From NCBI RefSeq assembly GCF_027244095.1, contig NC_069670.1, forward strand, positions 15,953,320 to 16,017,319: a DNA stretch of 64,000 bases. The letters are read 5' to 3'. Below, in pieces: positions 1 through 10,329 of this stretch. Position numbers and translations under genes: made by a program. How positions within the stretch are numbered: position 1 is the stretch's first letter; every line of letters starts with the position of its first letter. This stretch comes from Hemicordylus capensis (taxonomy: Eukaryota > Chordata > Lepidosauria > Squamata > Cordylidae). The notes under the pieces were generated by a model that ran no database searches, was not told where the DNA came from, and saw nothing but the letters and a program-made list of their open reading frames with translations.

Positions 1-60
1 ATTTGTTCTCTGATCCATTTGTTTCCTTTCCTGGCTGCCCATGGTTTCCCTATCTGTAGC
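1..60 (-). mobile_element. LINE fragment continuing from left of the window
   Basis: These bases equal 22220-22279, which continue a BovB/RTE-like LINE reverse-transcriptase tail lying at 21900-22275 on the minus strand. Here only the part inside the window is visible. Confidence 0.55.
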
Positions 61-87
61 CTTATCTACTGGCTAGCTACTGTTAAC

Positions 88-230
88 TAGGGATGTGCAC
101 GAATCAATTTTTTTCATTTCAATTTGGAATCACCCCTGATTTGTTTGGGGTCTGAATCTGACCACCCAAATCACCCCGGATTCCGTTTGTACCCGAATTT
201 TCCTAATCTGCTTCTGAATCTTAATTGATT
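88..230. mobile_element. hAT-like short element fragment
   Basis: It starts with TAGGGATGTGC, the terminus of the large hAT at 38957, and contains 'gaatc' and 'acccgaat' motifs like those in the 784-bp element at 13020. A clear right terminus is not visible. The surrounding 'ggctagctactgttaa' occurs on both sides, so this looks like a degraded non-autonomous copy. The duplicate is at 22308-22450. Confidence 0.55.
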
Positions 231-434
231 GGCTAGCTACTGTTAATTGCTGATGGGTTTTAACCCATTGCCTGCATTGTGAGGGAAAGCAGGCTTAATA
301 TTGAATAACTAGAGCTTGGCATGAAATTAATCTTCTCGACCGGGAAGATTCAATGACAAGGGAGTCATCGATCTATAAGAACACTGATTATAAAATTGGC
401 GGTATAAGAAAACGTGTCCCTACTAGACTAGTAT

Positions 435-668
435 TGGTTTGCATTTGAATGGGAGACTACACATAAGACATTCCCCTTAGGAGATGGGGCCGCTCTGGGA
501 AGAACACCTCCATGCTTGCAGGCAGACACTCTCAAGGTCCCTCTGTGCCATCTCTAGTTAGGCCTGCAAGATACTTTTGCCTGTGACCTTGGAGAAGATG
601 CTGCCCATCTACGTAGACAATACTGAGCTAGATGGACCCATGGTCTGACTTGGTCTAAGGCAACTCCT
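435..668 (+). mobile_element. Composite 5S/tRNA-like SINE, 5' truncated
   Basis: The part 'ggtttgcatttgaatggga' matches the 3' half of a 5S rRNA gene and is followed by the tRNA-like SINE body (gatggggc, then tagacaatactgagctag, then gtctgactt). The first 91 bases of the 5S-like head, present in copy 2, are absent here. Confidence 0.6.
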
Positions 669-872
669 TATGGTCCTAGAACACAGGCACATAGGAAGCT
701 GCCTCAAACTGAGTCAGACCCTTGGTCATCAAGTTCAGTATTGTCAGCACTGGCTGGCAGCAGCTATTGCAGGCAGGAGTCTCTCCTAACCCTACCTAGA
801 GATGCTGCCAGGGACTGAACCTGGAATTCCCAGCATGCAAAGCAGACACTCTTCCACTGAGCTATAGCCCCA
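668..872 (-). mobile_element. tRNA-derived SINE
   Basis: Read on the minus strand it has the tRNA-like head (gagctcagtggaagag, gcatgctgggaattccagg, ggttcagtccc-like B box) and ends at 'gcttcctatgtgcct', the common 3' end of this SINE in the window. It abuts an oppositely oriented SINE at 435-668. The duplicate is at 22978-23182. Confidence 0.65.
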
Positions 873-1059
873 AACCCCATGAAAGCTTGCTTGACTACTA
901 GGAGGGCCCAACAGGAGATAATACCAAGAGTTGCACTGGGTTATGCCCTTATAAAAGCTGTTAAATTGATACCCCTGAAGGGTCATGAGCTGTTAATTGG
1001 CATGGCTGTGGTGGGAGGTGGGGAGTGGGGAGTGGTGGCAGAGACCCACACATGATGCA

Positions 1060-1400
1060 ACAGGACTATATCACCCCTGAGTATTGGCCACTGTGGAAAA
1101 CCATTGGTCCATCTAACTCAGTATTGTCTACACTGATTTGCAGCAGCACTCCAAGATTAGAGACAAGAAACTTTCCCAGCCCTACTTGGAGATGCCAGAG
1201 CTTGAATCTGGGACTTTCTGCATGCCAACATTCGGATGTTCTTGGAACCTTCTGCTCTTCCCAGAGCGGCTCCATCCTGAAGGGAATTTCTTAAAAGTGC
1301 TCAGATATGGTCTCCCATTCAAATGCAAGCAGAGGAGATCCTGCTCAGCTAATGGGACAAGTCATGCTTGCTACCACAAGATCAGCTCTCCTCCCATTAG
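1060..1400 (-). mobile_element. Composite 5S/tRNA-like SINE
   Basis: On the minus strand a 5S-like head (gcttgcatttgaatgggag, 1307-1330) is followed by the tRNA-like body with 'ccgctctgggaagag' and 'tagacaatactgagttag'. It is diverged, with an insertion-like tail. The duplicate is at 23370-23710. Confidence 0.6.
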
Positions 1401-1586
1401 GGGGATGGAGAGGTGGGGTTATGGCTCCCCAACTGTGGCGGCTATTTCAGTGGTGGTGGGGCAGAGATAGTTTAGTAGAGGGGAAGCGAAAACAGAAACT
1501 TAATAACAGTATCCCCTTCCAGCTGCCTTGTCAGTTCTTTGAACTTGGGGAGCAGTGCCAACTGCCCACAGAACCTCACCTTGTTC

Positions 1587-1740
1587 TTTTGCAATGCCAG
1601 TCCAGTCCAAAATAAAACAGAAATTATTTATGATCTGATAATGGATGAGGGATACAATCTGGTGTCTGTTACAGAAACCTGGTTGAGGGAGGCTAGTGGC
1701 TCAATTTGGTCCCAGCTTCTCCCTCCAGGATACTATTAAA
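1587..1740 (+). mobile_element. CR1/L2-like LINE endonuclease fragment
   Basis: A plus-strand frame reads NKTEIIYDLIMDEGYNLVSV and then TETWLREASGS..SQLLPPGY. The TETWL motif and the spacing match the start of the apurinic-type endonuclease domain of CR1/L2/L3-like LINEs. Only about 50 residues remain. A telomere-like array begins about 25 bp after its 3' end. The duplicate is at 23897-24050. Confidence 0.65.
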
Positions 1741-1764
1741 AAGTCTGGGAGCCAGTGTAGCAGA

Positions 1765-2026
1765 TAGTGTTAGTGTTAGTGTTAGTGTTAGTGTTAGTGT
1801 TAGTGTTAGTGTTAGTGTTAGTGTTAGTGTCAGGGTCAGGGTCAGGGTCAGGGTCAGGGTCAGGGTCAGGGTCAGGGTCAGAATCAGCTTCAAGGTCAGT
1901 ATCAGGGTTAGGGTTAGGGTTAGGGTTAGGGTTAGGGTTAGGGTTACAGTTCATATCAGGTTAGGGTCAGGGTCAGGGTCAGGGTCAGGGTCAGGGTTAT
2001 GGTTAGGGTTAGCGTTAGGGTTAGAG
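1765..2026 (+). repeat. Telomere-like hexamer array (TTAGTG, TCAGGG, TTAGGG)
   Basis: About 11 TTAGTG units are followed by about 9 TCAGGG units, a short interruption, about 7 perfect TTAGGG units (1907-1946), a second interruption, about 6 TCAGGG units and a few degenerate TTAGGG-like units. The vertebrate telomere repeat and two one-step variants are kept in separate homogeneous blocks. Long pseudo-proteins of repeated dipeptides in all frames are by-products. Confidence 0.93.
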
Positions 2027-2176
2027 ACTGGCATTATTTGGCCATTTTCAAAGGGAGCACCACATACAATGCACTGCAATGATCTAAACAGAAGTTTACC
2101 AGAGCATGGGTATCTCGCTAAACTATCTTTTGAGAGGAGAGCTTAACATATGCTAGCAAACATAAATTGTCCACTT

Positions 2177-2444
2177 TGCTAATCAACATTTGCTTTGTTT
2201 TGCACTTGGATGAGTGACTATATTTGAGCAGTTTACGATATTTCCCTTAGGGGATGGCACCTTAGCTCAGTGGAAGAACATTTGCATGCCTCCATGCAGA
2301 AGTTTGCAGGTTCAATCCCTGGGAACATCTCTAGGTAGGTCCGGGATAGTCTCCTGCCTAAAACTATTATGGGTAATACTGTGTTAAATGTACCAGTGGC
2401 GGGACTCAGTATAAGACAGCTTCCTCTGTTCCTGTCTTCATCCA
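2177..2444 (+). mobile_element. Composite 5S/tRNA-like SINE
   Basis: The 5S-like part (ttgcacttggatgagtgac) is followed by 'ttaggggatgg', an A-box-like 'tagctcagtggaagaa', a B-box-like 'ggttcaatccc' and a 3' end 'agcttcctctgttcctg'. The duplicate is at 24440-24717. Confidence 0.65.
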
Positions 2445-2449
2445 TGTAA

Positions 2450-3049
2450 TGTCTCAGGCAGTGCATCAGCCAAAGCAGATAGAAGTGCTCCAAGAAGCTA
2501 CTGAGGCTTTATGATCTGGACCGATGAGCACCTCCAGCTTGCAAACCTGGCCCTTTAGGGGGGATGCCGCCCCATCAGGAATAGGATGGACATCATTCAC
2601 CCCGACAGATTAACCCCCCAAAACAATATCTCCATCTTCTCTCTGAGTCTCAGTTTGTCCACAAAGAACTCATTAAAAGCATCACAGCAGAACAAAGTCT
2701 CTGAGGGTTGGTTCGAATGGGAAGGAGCCTGAATCAGACTCCTCACAACCCAGGACAGCTCTGTTGGAAACAAACCCCCAGAAGCAATGCGGGCAGACCA
2801 GAATTGGGGTTTTGCCGCACACACTGCCTCCACATAAACCTTCAAATGGGCTCTATGCTGTGTCCTGTCACATTCAAGACACATTCTCCTCCACTTGCAC
2901 ACCAGTCACCTAACTTGCTGCTTCAGACCCTGCATTCTTCATATATGTTCAGCTCCTCCTACATTTCACTCAATTTCTATTTGGAAATGTGCTGTTATCC
3001 ATCAAGCCTCATCTTCTGCCCCACTTAACTCCCAATGCACATTGTCGCA
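2450..3049. other. Unassigned intergenic sequence
   Basis: No gene or clear repeat is recognised between the SINE and the 3' flank shared with gene 2. Short open frames here overlap on both strands with no family similarity. The duplicate in copy 2 begins near 24720. Confidence 0.5.
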
Positions 3050-3589
3050 ATGAGTCCCCATTTTCCCCACCTGGAAGTGGGATAGTGAATAGAGGTGGAG
3101 AAGTCCTCTCCTCAGCTTGTGTGCCCTTCCTCTCCACACTTGCCTCTGAGCCCTCCCACCTGTGGTTCTGCGTTCTCAGTCCAAAGCCCTCCCTGAGATC
3201 TGGAGACAGCCCCCACCACACGGTCATAAATTGGGCCGGGGGGTTTCAAGCAGACCAAGAGACTCGTGTTAGAGTGCAGCATGGATTTTATTGAAAAGGA
3301 GTGGAGGGAACAATTGTAGGAGATGAAGGTTGTGAAAATGATACAGGCAAGCTCAAGAAGAGAGTGGGGCTCCATCTTGGAAAGGAGACATTCAGGAAAC
3401 AAAGCGGAAAGGGGGGCAAGAAAGTGGTAGCGGACGTTATTAGAGGAGCTGGAGGCTGGGATGATGGTCCCGGAGCCTCACAGCTCTTCTCACTCCGGGT
3501 ATAGATGCTCCGTCACAAAACTCGATGGTGGCTGTCCGTTCCTGGTCATTTCTGCTTTCATGGGGATCTTCTTTTCAGCATTAAGAGGT
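3050..3589 (-). repeat. Gene 1 3' UTR and downstream flank shared with gene 2
   Basis: Read on the minus strand, the 3' UTR and the next 220 bases match the 3' end of gene 2 (9791 to about 10330) almost perfectly. The match stops near 3047, where the two flanks diverge abruptly. Because the coding exons differ much more in their 5' halves, the 3' ends appear to have been homogenised. Confidence 0.85.
3287..3292 (-). terminator. Poly(A) signal AATAAA of gene 1
   Basis: AATAAA on the minus strand, about 300 bp past the stop codon. Genes 2, 4 and 5 have the same signal in the same context (ttttcAATAAAatcc). Confidence 0.85.
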
Positions 3590-4069
3590 TTATACGCAGA
3601 TGTTCCCACAGACGCTCCCACGGTGCCCCAGGAGAGCCCCTCTTCTAAAATATCCACCCCCCCTTCCAAGGGCTCCATTACCGAAGCCAGAACCCAGGCT
3701 GCCATAGAGACCGGCTCCTACAATCCCGGAACCCCCAATGGCACAGGGAGTGATGCCTCCCACGGAGACGGGCTCGCAGCTAGCGGACAGGATGGCTCCT
3801 GGGATGGTCACCACGGAGGCGGGAGGCTGGACCACGACCTCTGCTGGGGGGAGCTGGTTGATGCAAGAAGGGTAGACTCCGGCCAGGGTGCCCAGATTGC
3901 CAGAATTTTCGACGGCTCCGTAGCCATAGCCCAGACCTCCATAGCCAAGACCTCCATAGCCGTAGCCGAGACCGCCGTATCCAAGACCACTGGAGCCTGC
4001 TGACCCAAAGCCAACAACAGGGCTGGAAGCGCAGGAGGGGACGGTACAGGCTGGTCCACAGTTGGCCAT
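3590..4069 (-). CDS. Beta-keratin (corneous beta-protein), gene 1
   Basis: A 159-residue structural protein of the hard cornified layer of squamate epidermis. The N-terminus MANCGPACTVPSCASSPVVG (four Cys in the first 14 residues counting both C-x3-C spacings, C4, C8, C13) is typical of CBPs. Residues 27-52 are Gly/Tyr/Leu repeats (GLGYG). Residues 72-105 form the core box (QLPPAEVVVQPP, SCEPVSVGG) that builds the beta-sheet filament in this family, and the tail keeps Cys154 and Cys158. The whole CDS lies in one exon whose acceptor (ttttctttcag) ends at 4088, 18 bases before the ATG. A noncoding exon 1 with TATA box lies at 5.3 kb, so the intron is about 1.19 kb. The gene is head-to-head with gene 2. 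The copy-2 paralogue differs at residues 124 (S/G) and 149 (H/R). It appears intact. The exact CBP subfamily name is not assignable without comparison. Confidence 0.95.
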   Translation of the reverse strand: MANCGPACTVPSCASSPVVGFGSAGSSGLGYGGLGYGYGGLGYGGLGYGYGAVENSGNLGTLAGVYPSCINQLPPAEVVVQPPASVVTIPGAILSASCEPVSVGGITPCAIGGSGIVGAGLYGSLGSGFGNGALGRGGGYFRRGALLGHRGSVCGNICV

Positions 4070-4087
4070 TATCTGCTGGAGGTAAAG

Positions 4088-5279
4088 CTGAAAGAAAATA
4101 GCCTCAGTACAGTGAACTTTGTACTATCAGGAGTGCAGGAGATATTCTGGCTTTCGAAATCATTGGCTGTAATTTCCTACTGTCCTTCAAGTCACCTATT
4201 TCCATCAATAACTCAAGTATAATAAAAACAACAACAACAACACCATAGCGACCACAGAAATCACCTTCATCCAGTTACAAAAAGCAGCTTTACTGGGAAC
4301 AGCCTATATTCTGCGACGATATCTATAACAACTGACAATAAAATTCAGCCATCCCAGGTCCTTGGGAAAGACTCGATGTCTAGATAAAATGAACCAGTCA
4401 ATGAAACCTGTCTGACTGTGTGAATAAATAAATAATAATAATAAATAACAAAAAAAACCTGCTTTTCAACAAATTCTTCATATAGAAAAATAATAGTACA
4501 TAAATAAAGATGGCTGCCTCACAACTGGACAGTAAACCTAGATTTTCATTGTTTTATCTTTCACGTTATGTTGTGAATATATCTATGCATCTGAGAGACA
4601 GACTGCCCTCTCGTCATCTCTTCTGCCTTGTGGGCTTCACCCTGCTGCTGCACAGACTGTCTGATCCCTTGCTAAGGAGACATCTCTGGTGATCTGTCAG
4701 CAGGTGTGCTTTTCCACACATTTCCAAATGTGTGCACAGAACAACGCTTGCCAGGTTTGATCTCGAGGCAGCCAGAGTCCATGATCAGAACTCTCTCCCT
4801 CAGAGACCAGGGACGTCTGCCGTTCAAATACGACTCAGGCACAGATTCTTATACAGAGAAATCTTGCATCAACAGAGCACATTTTAGAGTGCCTGCTACA
4901 ACATCTAACCACCTGCAAAATGCTCATGTCACTGGGATTTCAACCAATCTGTCCCAGTCCATGGTGTTTTGCTCTATGAAGCACAGCACCCTAACCCTAA
5001 CCCTTTTCTTTTCCTTTCTCTCTTTCCCCCCCTAATATCAAATCTCCTGCCTTCTGTCAAACATCTCCCCTTTTCTTCCTTCTCTGTTAGGAAAGGAAAA
5101 AGAAAAGCAGTGATGTCCCATTTCTCCTTCCTTCCTCTGAGGCCGTCCATGGCAGGAGGGGAGGCTGAGTGGCTGTCATGCCACCCCTCCAAATCTGCCA
5201 CCCAAAGAGGCCTGATTCCACATGCCTCATAGGAGGGCCGGCTCTTTGACAGGTCTGTTCAAAGTGCCTCTTGACTTAC
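4088..5279 (-). other. Intron of gene 1
   Basis: GT-AG intron: the donor gtaagt begins at 5279 and the acceptor AG ends at 4088 (minus strand). It contains a short A-rich (aac)n/(aat)n tract near 4230 and 4430. Copy 1 alone has the telomere-like ccctaaccctaaccc at 4989-5003. No gene is nested in it. Confidence 0.85.
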
Positions 5280-5359
5280 CTACAGGAGTAGAAAGCAAGA
5301 GAAGGAGAGCAGATCGAGTGAAGCTGATGGAAGATCTCAGGATGGGGAGGCCTTTTATA
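5280..5359 (-). promoter_or_regulatory. Gene 1 promoter TATA box and noncoding exon 1
   Basis: TATAAAA is at 5359-5353 on the minus strand. Exon 1 probably starts about 28 bp downstream (near 5328, around 'cttccatcagcttcac') and ends at 5280 before the donor gtaagt. The exon 1 start resembles gene 2's 'cttccatcagcttcattc', so these promoters are paralogous. Confidence 0.85.
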
Positions 5360-5830
5360 CCATTTTCTCGGTGTCCCATGCTGGCCCCGTCAGCTTGGAG
5401 ACACCACTTTGTGCCTGTGGTTTTAATTAGCAAGCAGCCCAGAGCCATTTGGGAACTGCATCATGCCCCCAAATTACTTTAATGACTCTCAAAGGAGAGG
5501 TAAAGTGTTAGCATTTTGACAGATCTGCACATTGTGGCTGGCACATTTCTGACACTTTGATCTTCTCCTTTGCATTCCTCAGCAAAAATGCATTTCCTTG
5601 TTTCCTTCTTCTGTGGCACTGACATCAAGAGGAGTTGGGGCCCTCTTCATTCTTCTCAAAAATGGCTGATCACAGGGGTTTGCATCCAGACTATGTAACT
5701 CAATGGTACTATTCAGGAGTTACTCAAAAGGACACCTTAATTTCCTTGGGATGTACGTTCACTAATTAATCAGTTTCAGTGAGTTCCAGTGAAATACCTG
5801 CCCTGTTTCATGCCCCAGATTCCATTTAGG

Positions 5831-6120
5831 ATCATAAGAACATACAAAGATCTGACCTAAGGCCCATCTCCCAGTTTCACACAGTGGCCCACCAGATACC
5901 TTGACAAGCCACACAACCAGGAGATGAAGGGCTTCCTCCTCTCCTTCTGGCCTCCCATACTTGGAGGCCTCCTGCCTCTGAGCCTGGATGTAGCCTCTGG
6001 GCTTGAAGACAAGTAGCCTTCAATAAGCTTGTCCCCCGTGAATTTGCCAAATCCTGCCTTAAAGCCATCAAAGCTGGCAACTATCTCTACATCCCATGGC
6101 AGAGAGTTCCACAGATTTCA
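5831..6120 (-). mobile_element. CR1-like LINE 3' end
   Basis: On the minus strand it reads as a CR1-type 3' UTR ('ggaactctctgccatggga' through 'gggccttaggtcagatc') and ends with 'tgtatgttcttatg', close to the 8-bp-repeat tails that CR1 elements carry. It is a 5'-truncated insertion lying between the head-to-head genes 1 and 2. The duplicate is at 28111-28400. Confidence 0.75.
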
Positions 6121-8090
6121 GTTTATATTTGTGCATTATCTGGAATATTCACAGGCCACTTTCAACCAACCAAAGTTCTTGAAGTGGTTTCCAGAGGGAG
6201 AAGAGGGAGAAGATGGATCCCTCTCCCAAAGGGCTCTCAACCAAGGCAGCGTTGGATGTTGTAAAAATCCCCGTTGTACAGTGAGGAGGAAGGAGGGAGA
6301 AAGTCCTGCCCTGCCAAATCACTCACCTGCATGCCTTCCTGCTCACGCTTACAGTGGGGCTTGTCTGAAGAGCACAGAGCCCTACCCGTGATGGTGGGCA
6401 CATCCATGAATGTGAGGGTGGATCGATCCAACCTCACCATCACAGCAGTGCCTATAATCACATAATCACTTCCCTTTTCTGGCAAGCCCTTTCATAACCA
6501 TGAGTGGCGTGGCGTGTGGATGATTGATGTAGCAGGGGTGGGACCCCCTCCCCCTTCATTCTGCTGTGGGGCTTTTGGCTCCAGTGGGGCTTTTGGATAA
6601 CATCTGAAGGAAGTTTAAGTAACTCTCCAAACGACGTGCCGCAAGAGGACCTGAAGAAGGTTTCCTATCCACAAGGGGCTGACTATCTTAAAAAGAGACA
6701 CAAGGGAAATAGCAGCGACAGCCACTGGTGGGATGATGTCCAGGGCTGGGTAAGGACTCTTGCTCTCCCCCTGTGCAGTACAAGAGAGCTGCCATTTTGA
6801 AAAGGCACCCCTTAACCGAGCTAGCAGGAATCCCTGACCTTTGCCTAAGGGGTAAAGGTCATATATCATTGATGTCCCATCTCCTCACTCTGCTTTGGAA
6901 CCCAAAGAGTTCCCAATGTGGTTCCCAGAGCAAAAGCAGAGCCCCCAGGGCATGGGGCACACAGTCTGGAAAGTAACCCCAGGGATACAACCAGCAACAG
7001 CCAGTGGGAAGGAGGCTTTATTTGACTGAAGGGGGACAGTTGCTCTCCCCCTGCTCAGAACAAGAGAGCTGCCATTTTGAAAAGGGATATCATGCTAGGC
7101 TGAAAAGGGACAGTTGCTCTCCCCCTGCTCAGTACAAGAGAGTTGCCATTTTGAAAAGGGGATATTACTGCTAGGCTGAAGAGGGACAGCTCCTCTGTTC
7201 CTTTAACAGGTGTCTTTTTGGCCCTGTTGGCGAAGGGGAGTCCCAAGATGCCCGGATGATGGTTTCCTGTCCCAAACAGGCTTACAATCCAAAAAAGAAT
7301 CCAAAAGAAACCGAAGAAAACCATGAGCAACAACCACTGGGAGGGACCCTCTGATGGGCTGTAGAGGGACTCAACCCAAACATTTATCCCAACGTTTCCA
7401 GCAAACCCTTTGAGGTTTTCCTCAAAGAACTCAAAATGGTTTTGAAGGGACCAAAATGAATGTGTGTGGCGTAGGTTCTCTTGAAAGAAGTAGAGGTGTT
7501 TTGCCTAAAACAAACCCTCTAAATTCAGCTCCTCTTTTCCCAGCCTGTAGGCAGCGAAAATTTGGAGGAAATGTGTGAGATAATTCTCCAAGGGTTATCC
7601 TCAGTAAGGACCCTGAAATCCTCCTTTTTGAAAATTCAGCTTCTCTTTGCATGAAATTCAGCTTCTTCTTGCCTGAAATTCTCTTCTGAATTTTACCTCA
7701 GAACCAGTTCAGTTCCAACCTCAGCATTATCTCTGACCTGTCCAGTCCCAGCAAGAAGACAAAAGATATCCTAAACTGCCCTGAGCTGCTGATGCAAGAA
7801 CATCAAAGATTTTCATTCCCGCCCTCTGGGGATTCCCAATCCCTATTTCTCAACCTCAAATAAACTGAAGTGAGTTCAAGTCAGCAGATTTAAAAAGAAG
7901 CGAGAGATAGAAAAAATAAATGTGTGGAGAGGTGCTGGATGATTAGCATTGCATTTAGACAACTTAATTCATCACCACAGTTATGCAGATGCACAGTAAT
8001 TTTGGGACATGAAAGGAAACTTGTCAACAGCCAAGTCTAAGGTTAGCTAGAATGATGGAGCATCCAAACCACAAGAGAGGCGGGGGAACT
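6121..8090. other. Shared upstream interval of the gene 1/gene 2 pair
   Basis: This is the gap between the divergent promoters. It contains a degenerate minisatellite with a unit like 'ggacagttgctctccccctg..gtacaagagagctgccattttgaaaagg' at about 6765-6825, 7035-7100 and 7105-7165. Copy 2 has one extra unit (near 29310-29390). The last 200 bp before the gene 2 TATA box are free of recognisable repeats. No gene is supported. Confidence 0.6.
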
Positions 8091-8091
8091 G

Positions 8092-8173
8092 TATAAAAGC
8101 TCCACGTTCCCTCTGTCCTTCCATCAGCTTCATTCGACTCTCCTGTCTTCACTGCATCCTCTCAGAGAAGCCG
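8092..8173 (+). promoter_or_regulatory. Gene 2 promoter TATA box and noncoding exon 1
   Basis: TATAAAA at 8092-8098. Exon 1 probably starts near 8122 ('cttccatcagcttcattcg') and ends at 8173 before the donor gtaagt. Same design as genes 1, 4 and 5. Confidence 0.87.
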
Positions 8174-9249
8174 GTAAGTCCGTTTTCTTGGTGGTGTTTG
8201 GATAGAGTCTCGTTGACACAGAGCTTGGTGGATCTTCCACCTTGAGTCTTCTGTTCTTCAGAAAATGGAGTGGTTGACAGCTAGGCTAGGATTACTGTGC
8301 CACTGAATGCCAGGCATTGTGGAGCAAAACCGGGAAGGGGCTATTTCCTCCGTGCCTGGCTTGTGGACTTCTCAACGCCACCTTGCTGGACCACGGCTGG
8401 AAACAGGAGGCTGAACTGGATGGGTTTTAGTCTGATCCAGCAGTTCTCTTGTGTTTCTTCTAAGAGGAACAATGAACGCTGCCTTATATTGAGCCAGACC
8501 ATTGGTCATTCAAGCTCAGGACTGAGGACTGAGTTAGACTGGCAGCAGCTCTCCAAGGTTTCTGGCATGGGTCATTCCCAGACCCACCTGCAAATGCTGC
8601 CAGTGAACCTTCTGCATGCAAAGCAGATGCTCTGCCATGAAGTTTACATTGGCTGGCACAGGTTCTCCAAGGTTTCAGGCGGGGATTTTCTCAGCCTCAC
8701 CCGGTGGTGCTGCCAGGGATGGAAGCGTTCTGCATGCAAAGCAGCTGTTACACCACTGATCTACAGCCCCATCCTCTTGCTCAGGGCTGCTCAACTTGGG
8801 TCCTCCTGCAGATGTTGGCCTACAACTCCCATAATTCCTGGCTGTGGGCCACTGTGGTTGGGGATTCTGGGAGCTATAGTCCAAAAACAGTGGGAGGGCC
8901 AAAGTTGAGCAGCCGTGCCCAAGCTCTTCACTTGGTGGATATATATGAGAGGAGTGTGTAGTGGTCAGAGGCCTAAATATGAGCAAGGGTGGAATCCTTG
9001 CTTGTGAAGACAATGCCACCAATATTTGGCCAATCTAGCTCTGAAATTCCACAGGCTTTGGAGGTGGGAATACCTTCTTAATGCATGCAAGCCAGAGGAA
9101 ATGAAGTGAAATGAAATTCTGAAAACCTCACCAGGTTTCACTGGTGGCATCTTGGCTCCTGAGATGGTCCGAGCAAAGTAACAAGATCCACGACTGAGGC
9201 AGAGAGTATGAGTTCATTTCTGATGCCTTCTGTTCTGCCAATCTTACAG
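8174..9249 (+). other. Intron of gene 2 with SINEs and a palindromic MITE
   Basis: GT-AG intron of 1,076 bp ending in 'caatcttacag'. Two minus-strand tRNA-like SINE pieces occupy about 8465-8655 and 8655-8775, followed by a palindromic element at 8784-8915. The 3' half (from about 8857) reappears in the intron of gene 3 (from about 19304), which marks the recombination joint. Confidence 0.85.
8784..8915. mobile_element. Palindromic 'ctacaactccca' MITE
   Basis: Terminal inverted repeats ggctgctcaactt and aagttgagcagcc flank an inner palindrome (ctacaactcccataattc, and gattctgggagctatagtc). It has no coding capacity. Related elements with different terminal bases recur throughout the window. 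Confidence 0.7.
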
Positions 9250-9271
9250 AATCACCTCCATCTTTCCAGCC

Positions 9272-9790
9272 ATGGTTTCTAACTGCGGACCATCCTGCAC
9301 CGTCCCATCCTGTGCTTCTACCCCAGTGGTCGGTTTCGGCTCTGCAGGGAATGGCTTAGGCTATGGCCTTGGTGGTCTTGGCTATGGCTGTGGCTTTGGT
9401 GGTCTTGGCTCTGCCTATGGCCTTGGTGGCCTTGGCTACGGAGGTCTGGGCTCTGGCTATGGAGCCGTCGAAACTTCTGGCAACCTGGGCACCCTGGCCG
9501 GAGTCATCCCTTCCCCCATCAACCAGATCCCCCCATCAGAGGTCGTGATCCAGCCACCCCCCGTTGTCGTGACCCTCCCAGGAGCCATCCTGTCCGCTAG
9601 CTGCGAGCCCGTCTCCGTGGGAGGAAACACTCCCTGTGCCATTGGGGGTTCCGGGATTTTAGGATCCGGTCTCTATGGCGGCCTGGGTTCTGGCTTGGGT
9701 TACGGAGCCTTTGGAAGTAGGGGTGGATATTACGGAAGGAGGTCTCTCCTGGGGCGCCGTGGGAGCGTCTGTGGGAACATCTGCGTATAA
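9272..9790 (+). CDS. Beta-keratin (corneous beta-protein), gene 2
   Basis: A 172-residue CBP that would pack into the cornified scale layer. The N-terminus MVSNCGPSCTVPSCASTPVV is the usual Cys-rich start. Residues 27-64 are Gly/Leu/Tyr repeats. The core box spans about residues 85-118 (QIPPSEVVIQPPPVVVTLPG, SCEPVSVGG). A Gly/Tyr/Arg-rich tail ends in CGNICV. It is 13 residues longer than gene 1, mainly in the glycine region. The start follows the acceptor at 9249 by 22 bases. Flanked upstream by TATA and exon 1 at 8.1 kb and downstream by AATAAA at 10088. The protein is identical to gene 5 in copy 2. It appears intact and is transcribed away from gene 1. Confidence 0.95.
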   Translation: MVSNCGPSCTVPSCASTPVVGFGSAGNGLGYGLGGLGYGCGFGGLGSAYGLGGLGYGGLGSGYGAVETSGNLGTLAGVIPSPINQIPPSEVVIQPPPVVVTLPGAILSASCEPVSVGGNTPCAIGGSGILGSGLYGGLGSGLGYGAFGSRGGYYGRRSLLGRRGSVCGNICV

Positions 9791-10087
9791 ACCTCTTAAT
9801 GCTGAAAAGAAGATCCCCATGAAAGCAGAAATGACCAGGAACGGACAGCCACCATCGAGTTCTGTGACGGAGCATCTAGACATGGAGTGAGAAGAGCCAT
9901 GAGGTTCCGGGACCATCCTCCCAGCCTCCAGCTCCTGTATTAACGTCCGCTACCCCTCTCTTGCCCCCCTTTCCGCTTTGTTTCCTGAATGTCTCCTTTC
10001 CAAGAAGGAGCCCCACTCTCTTCTTGAGCTTGCCTGTATCATTTTCACAACCTTCATCTCCTACAATTGTTCCCTCCACTCCTTTTC

Positions 10088-10093
10088 AATAAA
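10088..10093 (+). terminator. Poly(A) signal AATAAA of gene 2
   Basis: AATAAA about 300 bp past the stop codon, in the same context as genes 1, 4 and 5. Confidence 0.87.
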
Positions 10094-10329
10094 ATCCATG
10101 CTGCACTCTAACACGAGTCTCTTGGTCTGCTTGAAACCCCCCGGCCCAATTTATGACCGTGTGGTGGGGGATGTCTCCAGATCTCAGGGAGGGCTTTGGA
10201 CTGAGAACACAGAACCGCAGGTGGGAGGGCTCAGAGGCAAGTGTGGAGAGGAAGGGCACACAAGCTGAGGAGAGGACTTCTCCACCTCTATTCACTATCC
10301 CACTTCCAGGTGGAGAAATGGGGACTCAT

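Noticed and set aside
1693-2146. Open frames encoding repeated dipeptides (TL, VS, VR, NP)
   Set aside because: They come from the hexamer arrays, are open in several frames on both strands and have no gene-like context.
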